From NCBI GenBank assembly GCA_002409145.1, contig DHUL01000062.1, positions 36,735 through 49,987 of the forward strand: a DNA stretch of 13,253 nt, read 5' to 3'. Position 1 is the first letter of the stretch; each line of letters begins with the position of its first letter. The notes under the pieces were generated by a model. It made no database searches, was not told where the DNA came from, and saw only the letters and a program-made list of their open reading frames with translations. The position numbers and the translations under genes were made by a program. The stretch is from Bacteroidales bacterium UBA5235. Its GTDB lineage: Bacteria; Bacteroidota; Bacteroidia; Bacteroidales; VadinHA17. Positions 6,995-13,253 of the stretch are shown in pieces.

Positions 6995-7945
6995 ATGTCA
7001 CTGCTGGGAATAGATCTTGGAGGTACGAAAGTTTCTTTCGCACTTTTTGACCATGAAGGCAACATGAGGGTAAGGGAGACGCTACCCCTTGATGACCGCC
7101 GGGGGGCAGAGGTAGGCAAGCTTATTACAGTCAATACTGCAATAAAAGTGGCTGCAGCCGAAGGTGAAGATGATCCGGTGGAAGCAATCGGCATATCCGT
7201 ACCGGGAATCAGCCGGCGTGCAACCGGTACTGTCTGGGCTCCCAACATACAGGGATGGGATGACTACCCGCTTCGGAAGGAGGTCACAACGGTAACAGGC
7301 AATATACCTGTTATTATTGAGAGCGACAGATCATGCTATATTTCCGGTGAGATCTGGAAGGGCAATGCACATGGTTGCCGTGATGCCATTTTCCTGGCAG
7401 TAGGAACGGGCATAGGTGCAGGCATCATTATGAACGGCGAGGTGATGCATGGAGCTCATGACATAGCCGGTGCCATTGGCTGGATGGCTCTTTCGAGACC
7501 TTTCAGGAGCAAGTATACAATATGCGGTAACTTTGAGTATTTCGCCTCAGGTGAAGGAATTGCCCGCCAGGCGGCAGAATACCTGAAGAAACATGACAAA
7601 TACCAGGGGGAGCTGAGAAAGGATCCCGGAGTGAAGGTTACCTCACACGATATATTCACTGCCCGGGAGAAGGGTGATGTGGCAGCCTCGGCAATCATAG
7701 GTCAGGCTGTGGAATACTGGGGTATGGCAGCAGCAAACCTGGTAAGTCTCTTTAACCCTGAGAAAATAATATTTGGCGGTGGGGTATTCGGTCCCGCTGT
7801 GGAGCTGATTCCTGCAATTCATCAGGAGGCGGAGAAGTGGGCACAGCCTATAAGCATAAGGCAGGTAAGTTTCGAGCCCTCGGCCCTGGGAGGTGATGCC
7901 GGTGTTTATGGTGCAGGATTCCTTGCCATGAAACAGATAAGCTAA
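6995..7945 (+). CDS. ROK-family sugar kinase lacking the zinc-binding motif
   Basis: ROK kinases phosphorylate glucose or N-acetyl amino sugars with ATP. The 316-aa protein starts with the phosphate-binding motif GIDLGGTKVSFALFD (5-19), has GISVPG (66-71), the probable catalytic Asp111 in IESDRSC (usual form ENDANA), a second phosphate motif AVGTGIGAGII (135-145), and the adenosine-region FGGGVFG (260-266). The expected zinc site (GEIGH followed by CxCGxxGCxE) has been lost: the sequence reads AGAIGWM at 158-164, with Trp163 for the zinc His, and TICGNFEYFASG at 175-186 with only one cysteine. There is no N-terminal helix-turn-helix, so it is a kinase rather than a NagC-type repressor. It sits four bases after nagA and eight bases before the transporter. 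A GlcNAc-type substrate is inferred from context; the unusual sugar-binding segment leaves this open. Confidence 0.85.
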   Translation: MSLLGIDLGGTKVSFALFDHEGNMRVRETLPLDDRRGAEVGKLITVNTAIKVAAAEGEDDPVEAIGISVPGISRRATGTVWAPNIQGWDDYPLRKEVTTVTGNIPVIIESDRSCYISGEIWKGNAHGCRDAIFLAVGTGIGAGIIMNGEVMHGAHDIAGAIGWMALSRPFRSKYTICGNFEYFASGEGIARQAAEYLKKHDKYQGELRKDPGVKVTSHDIFTAREKGDVAASAIIGQAVEYWGMAAANLVSLFNPEKIIFGGGVFGPAVELIPAIHQEAEKWAQPISIRQVSFEPSALGGDAGVYGAGFLAMKQIS

Positions 7946-7953
7946 CCATTCCC

Positions 7954-9123
7954 ATGACTATGAAAGGGACTTATAACAAACAACTCGTATTCTGGACAGC
8001 ATGTCTTGGCATGCTTCTTTTTGGCATCGGACTGATAATGCTTGGCTCCGTGCTGCCTGACCTGAGGGTTAGGCATTCGCTTGATGCGGTGGAAGCCGGC
8101 AAGCTTCTGTCGGTACTCCCTATCGGGATCATAGGCGGTTCACTTCTTTTCGGGCCGGTTTGTGACCGGTACGGTTACAGGGTACTTCTCGCCGTGTCTG
8201 CGATTCTGATGTTTGCAGGTTTTGAAGGGCTTGCCTTCACCCGCACCGCATGGATCCTGACACTGTCAGTCTTCCTCTTCGGCCTGGGTGGTGGAGCCAT
8301 CAATGGAGCCACCAATGCAGTGGTGGCAGACATCAGCACAAACGGTAAAGGTGCAGCGCTGAGCATTCTCGGCGTCTTCTTTGGCATCGGTGCCCTGGGC
8401 ATGCCTTTGCTGCTCAGTCTTCTGAGGGCCACCTTTGAGTTCCAGGTCATCGTGTCCTCCACAGGAGTGCTGGCGCTGGCTGCAGCTGTGCTGTTTGCTG
8501 TGGTCCGCTTCCCTGCAGCCAAACAGGCAGAGGGGATTTCGATCAAACAGGTTGCCGCTCTCTTCAGGGATGTCACCCTTCTGCTGATAGCATTCTTCCT
8601 CTTCTTCCAGAGCAGTTTTGAGGGGCTTATCAACAACTGGACAACCACTTACCTGACAGAAAAGGTTGCTGCTCCGCAGGAGGCTGCACTGATGGGGCTT
8701 TCGGCCTATGTGGCCGGGATGACGGTAATGCGGCTGCTGATAGGGTCAGTACTGAGAAAGATGCCGGAGAGACAGCTTCTCTATCTCTCTTTCGGTATTA
8801 CACTTGCAGCACTGCTGCTGTTCAGCCTCAGCCACTCGGTGATACCGGCATCAGCCGGGCTGTTCATAATTGGTGCCGGGCTGGCGGCAGGGTTCCCCAC
8901 CATGCTGGGGATCGTCGGAAACAGGTATCCAGACCTCTCGGGCACTGCCTTCAGTTTTGTGCTTGTTATCGGGTTGCTCGGTAACATGCTGGTTAACTAC
9001 TCAATGGGACTGGTGGCTGAAAATGCAGGGATTAAACATCTCACAACATTCACATTTACCGAGCTGGCCGTTCTGGTTTTAATAGCAACGGTTATCTTTG
9101 GAAGATTGAAGGCAAACAAATAA
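7954..9123 (+). CDS. MFS transporter, probable (amino) sugar importer
   Basis: This 389-aa inner-membrane protein has about twelve hydrophobic segments in two halves, separated by a polar loop near 185-205. The MFS motif A appears after the second segment as GPVCDRYGYR (67-76), with Asp71 and Arg76 conserved. Segment 7 carries FEGLINNWTTTYL (222-234), with charged and aromatic residues such as line the sugar path in some MFS members. Secondary uptake driven by protons or sodium is typical of the family. It starts eight bases after the ROK kinase stop and is followed by the SIS gene after 21 bases, so it most likely imports the amino sugar that the kinase and NagA then process. Export of a product cannot be excluded. 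A second ATG two codons in (7960) is possible. Confidence 0.85.
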   Translation: MTMKGTYNKQLVFWTACLGMLLFGIGLIMLGSVLPDLRVRHSLDAVEAGKLLSVLPIGIIGGSLLFGPVCDRYGYRVLLAVSAILMFAGFEGLAFTRTAWILTLSVFLFGLGGGAINGATNAVVADISTNGKGAALSILGVFFGIGALGMPLLLSLLRATFEFQVIVSSTGVLALAAAVLFAVVRFPAAKQAEGISIKQVAALFRDVTLLLIAFFLFFQSSFEGLINNWTTTYLTEKVAAPQEAALMGLSAYVAGMTVMRLLIGSVLRKMPERQLLYLSFGITLAALLLFSLSHSVIPASAGLFIIGAGLAAGFPTMLGIVGNRYPDLSGTAFSFVLVIGLLGNMLVNYSMGLVAENAGIKHLTTFTFTELAVLVLIATVIFGRLKANK

Positions 9124-9144
9124 TCCAACAAAAAACTACCTGAT

Positions 9145-9906
9145 ATGCTTGCACTTGAATGGCTGACAAATGCCAGGGATGTGATGAATCGCATCGAAGA
9201 GACGCAGATGGAGAATATACACAAGGCTGCGGAGATAATGGCTGACACAATCGAATGCGGACGGTGGGTTCACACATTCGGTTGCGGGCATGCCACACTG
9301 CCGATAGAGGAGATGTATCCAAGGATCGGCGGCTTTGTGGGATTTCATCCGATGATAGAGATACCTCTCAGTTTCTTTACCCACATAACCGGAGAGATGG
9401 GAGTGCACCAGTTCGTCTTCCTCGAGAGGGTCGAGGGTTACGGTGTCGAGATAATGAAGGGGTACACCTTCGATGAGCGTGATACAATGTGGCTTTTCTC
9501 GCACTCCGGTATCAATAATGTGAACATAGATATTGCGCTTGAGTCGAAGAAGAGAGGCATGAAGGTGGTTGTCTTCGGTTCTGCCGCTGCAGCGAAGGGA
9601 AAGAAGACAAGGCATTCCTCCGGCAAGACCATTTTTGACATAGCCGACATAGTGGTTGACACCTGTGCACCTATTGAGGATGCATCGGTGAAGCTGAAGA
9701 ACCATCATGACAAGATAGGGCCTGTTTCAACGATGGCATTTGTCACCTGTGTCTGGATGACGATCACCACCGTTGCTGAGATTCTGGCTGACAGGGGTGT
9801 TAAGCTCTACATACATCCGAGTCACAATGTGCCGGGAGACACCACTGCCAGGGAGAGGCTTGATGAGGCTCTGGCTGAGTACAAGCGCAGGGTTGCCGGA
9901 GTCTGA
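9145..9906 (+). CDS. SIS-domain sugar-phosphate binding protein (UPF0309-like)
   Basis: SIS domains bind phosphorylated sugars and occur in isomerases, deaminases, N-acetylmuramate-6-phosphate etherase and regulators. This 253-aa cytoplasmic protein resembles the UPF0309 group: an N-terminal helical stretch ending AAEIMADTI (28-36), WVHTFGCGHATLPIEEMYPRIGG (41-63), the phosphosugar loop FSHSGINNVNIDIALESKKRG (118-138), and a conserved C-terminal IHPSHNVPGD (223-232). The catalytic residue of these proteins is not established to my knowledge; His49 and Glu55/Glu56 beside the first loop are candidates. It lies 21 bases after the transporter. Because NagA would yield glucosamine-6-phosphate and no NagB deaminase is in the window, this protein might act on that product or on a related amino-sugar phosphate. 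That role is inference; the SIS assignment is solid. Confidence 0.82.
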   Translation: MLALEWLTNARDVMNRIEETQMENIHKAAEIMADTIECGRWVHTFGCGHATLPIEEMYPRIGGFVGFHPMIEIPLSFFTHITGEMGVHQFVFLERVEGYGVEIMKGYTFDERDTMWLFSHSGINNVNIDIALESKKRGMKVVVFGSAAAAKGKKTRHSSGKTIFDIADIVVDTCAPIEDASVKLKNHHDKIGPVSTMAFVTCVWMTITTVAEILADRGVKLYIHPSHNVPGDTTARERLDEALAEYKRRVAGV

Positions 9907-9918
9907 TACCGCTCTGTG

Positions 9919-10947
9919 ATGGACCCGTTTGACAGAACCATAGGATTTATCAGGGGCACTGCGGTTGACAGGGTACCATTTCATCCCATCCTGATGCGTT
10001 TTGCGGCGCGTCATGCAGGGGTCAGGTACAGGGACTTCTGTCTCAGTCCCGCTCATAAGTGCATGGCCAATATCAGGTGTGCAGAAGATTTCATGTCAGA
10101 CTGGGTAAACACCATGTCTGATCCATGGGCTGAAGCCGAAGCCTTCGGCACTGTTCTCTCCTACCCTGATGATGATCTGCCGAAGGTTGAGCATCACGCG
10201 ATCGAAGAGATTGCCGACATTGACAGGATGACGGTGCTCCGTCCGGGTGATCACCGGCGGATGATGGCCCGCGTGGAGGAGATAGAGATATACAGGAAAG
10301 AAACAGCCGGTACACTCTTCATCTGTGGCTGGGTGGAGGGCCCGCTTGCAGCCTGGTGTGACATCAGGGATATCAACATGGCTATGACTGACCTTTACGA
10401 GTATCCCGGTGAAGTACACAGAGCACTTGATATAATTACTGAGAGTGCAATGGCGTTCATCACTCCGCAAGTCATGGCAGGCGCTCATTGCATCGGTATT
10501 GGTGATTCGGTCTGCTCACTCATTTCCCCGGATCTTTATGATGAGTTCTGCTTCGATCGCGAGAGAGTTTTGGTAGAACACATACACTCACTTGGGGCGC
10601 TGGCCAAGATCCACATATGCGGCAATATATCAGCTATTCTTCCTCGCGTAATCAGGACAGGTGCAGACATAATAGATATCGATCACCGGACAGGGCCGGT
10701 GACCGAAGTACTTAAGATGCTGCGGGCAGGACAGGTATTTTCCGGTAAAAGTGATCCGGTTTCAGTGATACAGGACGGTGACAGGGAATCTATCCGCAGC
10801 AGTTGCCGGTCGTTCTATACAGAGGCTGGCGGCCGTGCAATTGTCTCGGCCGGATGTGAGGTAACACCCGGTACGCCGGTTGGGAACCTGCGCTTTTTCT
10901 CCGGGATGGCCGGCGAGCTTCTCCAGGTGGTAGGGAGACTGGCATGA
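9919..10947 (+). CDS. Uroporphyrinogen decarboxylase family protein, MtaA/CmuA-like
   Basis: This URO-D superfamily protein (342 aa from the ATG at 9919) belongs with the cobalamin-dependent methyltransferase-like branch rather than with haem-biosynthetic HemE. It carries a full HxC...C metal site: His232-x-Cys234 (KIHICGN) and Cys313 (SAGCEVTPGTP), the pattern that binds zinc in MtaA and CmuA. Other landmarks are DPFDRT at the start, ICGWVEGPLAAWC (135-147), GIGDSVCSLISPDLYDEF (193-210) and VFSGKSDPV (273-281). No corrinoid-binding protein or second methyltransferase subunit is in the window, so a classic methyl-transfer system is not complete here. Members with unknown substrates do turn up beside sugar catabolic genes. 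A GTG at 9916 is an alternative start, and the gene follows the SIS gene by about 10 bases. The family is clear; the reaction is unknown. Confidence 0.85.
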   Translation: MDPFDRTIGFIRGTAVDRVPFHPILMRFAARHAGVRYRDFCLSPAHKCMANIRCAEDFMSDWVNTMSDPWAEAEAFGTVLSYPDDDLPKVEHHAIEEIADIDRMTVLRPGDHRRMMARVEEIEIYRKETAGTLFICGWVEGPLAAWCDIRDINMAMTDLYEYPGEVHRALDIITESAMAFITPQVMAGAHCIGIGDSVCSLISPDLYDEFCFDRERVLVEHIHSLGALAKIHICGNISAILPRVIRTGADIIDIDHRTGPVTEVLKMLRAGQVFSGKSDPVSVIQDGDRESIRSSCRSFYTEAGGRAIVSAGCEVTPGTPVGNLRFFSGMAGELLQVVGRLA

Positions 10948-11003
10948 ACGGTTCTGAAGGTTACTGGCAATTAATTTAACAGGATAAAATACTGCAGGGT
11001 GAA

Positions 11004-11876
11004 ATGAGCAGGCATGTGGCACTGGTACTCTCGAGTGGCGGGGCAAGAGGCTTCGCCCACATCGGCGCCATAAAGGTGTTGGAAAGTAACGGCTTCAAAA
11101 TCACCTCGGTGGCTGGCACCTCCATGGGAGCGCTGGTTGGAGGCGTTTATGCCTCAGGGCGGCTGAAGGAGTTTGAAGAATGGGTCAGCGGCCTGGATAT
11201 GATGGAGGTACTCCGGCTTACAGACATAACCCTCAGCAACAAAGGATTCGTAAAAGGAACAAGGGTCATTGAAAAGCTCAGGGAGATTGTGCATGACCAT
11301 GACATTGAAGAGCTCCCGATACCATACTGTGCAGTAGCAACTGACCTTATCCGCGGATGCGAACGGATTTTCACTGCAGGCAGCCTGTTCAGTGCCATCA
11401 GGGCATCGATATCGATACCTGCGTTTTTCCAGCCATTTATGATAGACAACAGTTACTATGTTGACGGCGGCCTGGTTAATCCTATCCCGATCAACAGGGT
11501 AAAGCGCACCGGTGGAGATCTGCTGGCGGTTGTCAACGTGAATTCGGACATCCCGCATGTGAGAATTGAGACATCCGGTGAGGAGGAGAACAGGCCGAAG
11601 GGATATCTCAGGAGAATAAGGAACCTCAATGCTCATGCAGGCAGGCATATACCTAAAAACAGGAAGGATGACATTGGCATATTGAATCTCAACTACCGCA
11701 GCATAAGCATCATGCTTAACCAGATTGCATCACTGACCCTGATGAACTACCATGTTGACATCATGGTGCAGGTGTCAAAGGAATCATATGGAACCTATGA
11801 TTTTTACAAGGCAGGGGAAATTATCAGGGAGGGTGAGCGAGCCACATCCCTTGCCCTGAAAGAGCAATTGCCCTGA
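11004..11876 (+). CDS. Patatin-like phospholipase, cytoplasmic
   Basis: Patatin-domain proteins are lipid acyl hydrolases using a Ser-Asp dyad. In this 290-aa protein the oxyanion loop SGGARGFAH lies at 11-19, the nucleophile elbow GTSMG at 38-42 with Ser40, and the catalytic Asp154 in YYVDGGLVNPIP (151-162). SIPAFFQPF (137-145) precedes the DGG motif as in RssA/NTE-type bacterial members. There is no signal peptide and no transmembrane segment, and the protein lacks the C-terminal beta-barrel of the outer-membrane patatins seen in some Bacteroidota, so it should act in the cytoplasm or at the inner membrane face. Residues 195-290 form a mixed, charged tail ending in helices. A 56-base gap separates it from the URO-D-like gene; it may be read through from that operon. 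The physiological lipid is unknown. Confidence 0.9.
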   Translation: MSRHVALVLSSGGARGFAHIGAIKVLESNGFKITSVAGTSMGALVGGVYASGRLKEFEEWVSGLDMMEVLRLTDITLSNKGFVKGTRVIEKLREIVHDHDIEELPIPYCAVATDLIRGCERIFTAGSLFSAIRASISIPAFFQPFMIDNSYYVDGGLVNPIPINRVKRTGGDLLAVVNVNSDIPHVRIETSGEEENRPKGYLRRIRNLNAHAGRHIPKNRKDDIGILNLNYRSISIMLNQIASLTLMNYHVDIMVQVSKESYGTYDFYKAGEIIREGERATSLALKEQLP

Positions 11877-11900
11877 CATGCGGTCAGGTCTTCAATTTTG
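11872..11900 (+). terminator. Possible intrinsic terminator overlapping the patatin stop codon
   Basis: CCTGAC (11872-11877) and GTCAGG (11883-11888) form a perfect six-base stem with a five-base loop. The stop TGA is inside the left arm. A pyrimidine- and T-rich stretch TCTTCAATTTTG follows. The stem is short, so strength is uncertain, but the position at the gene end and before a new promoter element fits. Confidence 0.4.
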
Positions 11901-11934
11901 CAGGCAGAATGTGTAGATTTTCGTTAAAAGGACA

Positions 11935-11942
11935 TATCTTTG
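11935..11942 (+). promoter_or_regulatory. Bacteroidota -7 promoter element (TATCTTTG)
   Basis: TATCTTTG matches TAnnTTTG exactly and ends 24 bases before the ATG at 11967. A weak -33 candidate TGTG (11910-11913) lies 21 bases upstream. The TTG at 11940-11942, in frame with the following gene, is part of this element, so the ATG is the better start. Confidence 0.5.
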
Positions 11943-11966
11943 ACTAATGATCTAAACTATTTCCAG

Positions 11967-12866
11967 ATGAAACGATCCTATCTCATTTTGTGCCTGGCAC
12001 TGTTGATTGCAGCGCAGGCAATGTTCGGGCAGAAACCGATCAAGGTGCTTGAGGACAGCGTTCAATTCGGCAATTATCTGTATCCGGGGTTCAATGTTAC
12101 CATCCCCGAAGCCAGCTACGACAAGGTACTCAAGGACTGGACAAAAGCCCAGGAAAGCGGTACCAAGTCGAAGGTACAAACAGAGAACGGCGAGATGACC
12201 ATTTTCGGGGCCATCATCAAGGAGGTCTCTGCAGCCCCTGTGAACATCTACAGCAGGATAATGAATGAAGATACCCTCAGCAGGATGCTGGTATGCATAG
12301 AGCTGAAGAAGGACCAGTATGTGGAAGCCGCTTCGGGTGATATTCAGCTTACCTCAGCAAAGAATTACCTGAAGGAGTTTGCAAAGAAGCAGTACATGGA
12401 TTTCATCAAGGAGGAGCTTGCCGCCGAGGAAAAGATACTGAGAGAGCTCAAGCAGGAACTGGGAAGCCTGGAGAACAGCAAGGCTCGTACCCAGAGGACG
12501 GCCAAGAATAACAGGAACACCGTAAATGACGAACAGGAAAAGCTGCTTGTCAAGCACAATGAACTGAGCCTCCTGTCAAATGAGATCATAAACAAGAACA
12601 ACGAGATGATAGCTATGCCTGTGGGTCCGGGCAGGGATGCCATGGCTACCCAGGTGAAAGAGCTTGAGAAGAGGCGCAAAAAACTTCAGAAGGAGATCAG
12701 CAAGGGAGAGAGCCGTATCAACAAGGCAAGGTCAGCCATTGACCAGGCTGACAGAGCTATCCCCAGGAATGAGGATGAACAGGCAGTCATGAAATCAAAG
12801 ATTGATGCACAGCAAGCCGTTGTCCAGACTTTCATTGACAAACTGAACAATGTCAAACTCTACTAA
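11967..12866 (+). CDS. Exported coiled-coil protein of unknown function
   Basis: I do not recognise a named family for this 299-aa protein. Counting from the ATG at 11967, residues 1-22 are a clear Sec signal peptide (MKRSYLILCLALLIAAQ, ending FGQ) without a lipobox. Residues 23-130 look like a compact mixed alpha/beta domain containing YPGFNVTIPEASYDKVLKDW (39-58). From about 140 the protein is almost wholly charged helix with heptad-like spacing (142-212), broken by a Gly/Pro turn AMPVGPGRDA (216-225), and then helical again (228-295). The layout suggests a helical hairpin in the periplasm, perhaps attached to the envelope or a partner. An in-frame TTG at 11940 lies in the promoter element and would put nine polar residues before the signal peptide, so it was rejected. 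Its own promoter separates it from the patatin gene, and the sll1863-like gene follows by 47 bases. Confidence 0.8.
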   Translation: MKRSYLILCLALLIAAQAMFGQKPIKVLEDSVQFGNYLYPGFNVTIPEASYDKVLKDWTKAQESGTKSKVQTENGEMTIFGAIIKEVSAAPVNIYSRIMNEDTLSRMLVCIELKKDQYVEAASGDIQLTSAKNYLKEFAKKQYMDFIKEELAAEEKILRELKQELGSLENSKARTQRTAKNNRNTVNDEQEKLLVKHNELSLLSNEIINKNNEMIAMPVGPGRDAMATQVKELEKRRKKLQKEISKGESRINKARSAIDQADRAIPRNEDEQAVMKSKIDAQQAVVQTFIDKLNNVKLY

Positions 12867-12913
12867 ATCATTATTCAACAAAAATATTTCTTAACCAAAT
12901 TATTATATCAATT

Positions 12914-13237
12914 ATGGAAAACCAGGAAAAAAAAGAATCCTACCAGCAGAAGATACAGGAACAACTGGATGAATGGAGGGCAGATATTGACAGACTGAAA
13001 GAAAAGGCCAAAAATGCCACAGCCGAATCGAAACTGAAATACCAGGAAAACATTGACAAGCTTGAACTCAGGATGGAAGAAGGCAAGTCAAAACTGAAGG
13101 ACCTTAAGGAATCAAGCGCTGATGCATGGGATGCCGTGAAGGAAGGAGCTGATTCAATATGGGATACCATGAAGTCAACCTTTGCCGAGGTCAGGGAAAG
13201 GCTGAAGGATAAGGACGAGGACGAGAAGAAAGCCTGA
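12914..13237 (+). CDS. Small charged coiled-coil protein, sll1863-type stress response family
   Basis: This 107-aa protein has no signal peptide or membrane segment and is very rich in Lys, Glu and Asp. It starts MENQEKKESYQQKIQEQLDE and contains EQLDEWRADIDRLKEKA (16-32), a helical repeat region up to about 65, then SSADAWDAVKEGADSIWDTM (67-86), a pattern with spaced Trp residues seen in proteins annotated as the sll1863 family of stress-response coiled-coil proteins. The tail is a run of charged residues. Its biochemical role is not known. It follows the exported coiled-coil gene by 47 A+T-rich bases; I see no TAnnTTTG element in that gap and no terminator, so the two may share a transcript. 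The full gene is present and ends 16 bases before the window edge. Confidence 0.8.
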   Translation: MENQEKKESYQQKIQEQLDEWRADIDRLKEKAKNATAESKLKYQENIDKLELRMEEGKSKLKDLKESSADAWDAVKEGADSIWDTMKSTFAEVRERLKDKDEDEKKA

Positions 13238-13253
13238 GGATTTTCGATTTGCG

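Noticed and set aside
6995..7945. The ROK protein as a NagC-type transcriptional repressor
   Set aside because: It begins directly with the ATP-binding motif and has no N-terminal helix-turn-helix.
9136..9708. Minus-strand open frame of 190 codons within the SIS gene
   Set aside because: The + strand has a clear SIS domain with conserved loops; the antisense product shows no family features.
88..10983. A 21-base near-repeat, 88-108 and 10963-10983, matching at 18 positions with only transitions
   Set aside because: A match of this quality is expected about once by chance in a window this size, and the two sites have no shared context beyond being intergenic.
1..13253. Mobile elements, CRISPR arrays, tRNA or rRNA genes, phage-defence genes
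   Set aside because: No transposase-, integrase- or nuclease-like product, regularly spaced repeat or tRNA-like cloverleaf was seen on either strand by reading; a dedicated RNA search was not possible.

Overview
The window looks like ordinary chromosomal DNA of a Bacteroidota bacterium, probably an environmental member of the Bacteroidales/Marinilabiliales type, with roughly half G+C. The signs are promoter-like TAnnTTTG elements at the right distance from several starts, mostly weak Shine-Dalgarno sequences, exported proteins with Sec signal peptides, and families common in this phylum (exported serine beta-lactamase-like hydrolases with a C-terminal extension, PrsW, an sll1863-type coiled-coil protein). 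The organism assignment is inference. All twelve convincing genes are on the + strand. I saw no rRNA, tRNA, CRISPR array, transposase or phage gene.

Region 1 (1-4415), exported hydrolases. After a strong hairpin (7-38) and a gene-poor leader comes an exported cyanophycinase-like S51 serine peptidase (338-1228). Two tandem paralogous class C beta-lactamase-like hydrolases follow (1300-2862 and 2859-4415). They overlap by ATGA and align almost without gaps at about 67% identity. A TTTG-N19-TAATTTTA promoter candidate and a pair of direct repeats lie just before the first.

Region 2 (4416-4747) is an intergenic stretch holding a start-less open frame and a pair of repeats two helical turns apart.

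Region 3 (4757-10947) is a tightly spaced run of six genes: a PrsW-type membrane protease with a C-terminal zinc ribbon, NagA (GlcNAc-6-phosphate deacetylase), a ROK-family sugar kinase without the usual zinc motif, an MFS transporter, a SIS-domain sugar-phosphate protein of the UPF0309 type, and a URO-D/MtaA-like protein with an intact HxC...C metal motif. The middle four suggest uptake, phosphorylation, deacetylation and aldose/ketose handling of an N-acetylated amino sugar. No NagB-type deaminase lies in the window. The SIS and URO-D-like proteins have no established role here and are the best candidates for undescribed biochemistry.

Region 4 (11004-13237) holds a cytoplasmic patatin-like phospholipase with a possible terminator, an exported coiled-coil protein of unknown function behind a clear TATCTTTG element, and a small charged coiled-coil protein of the sll1863 stress-response type.
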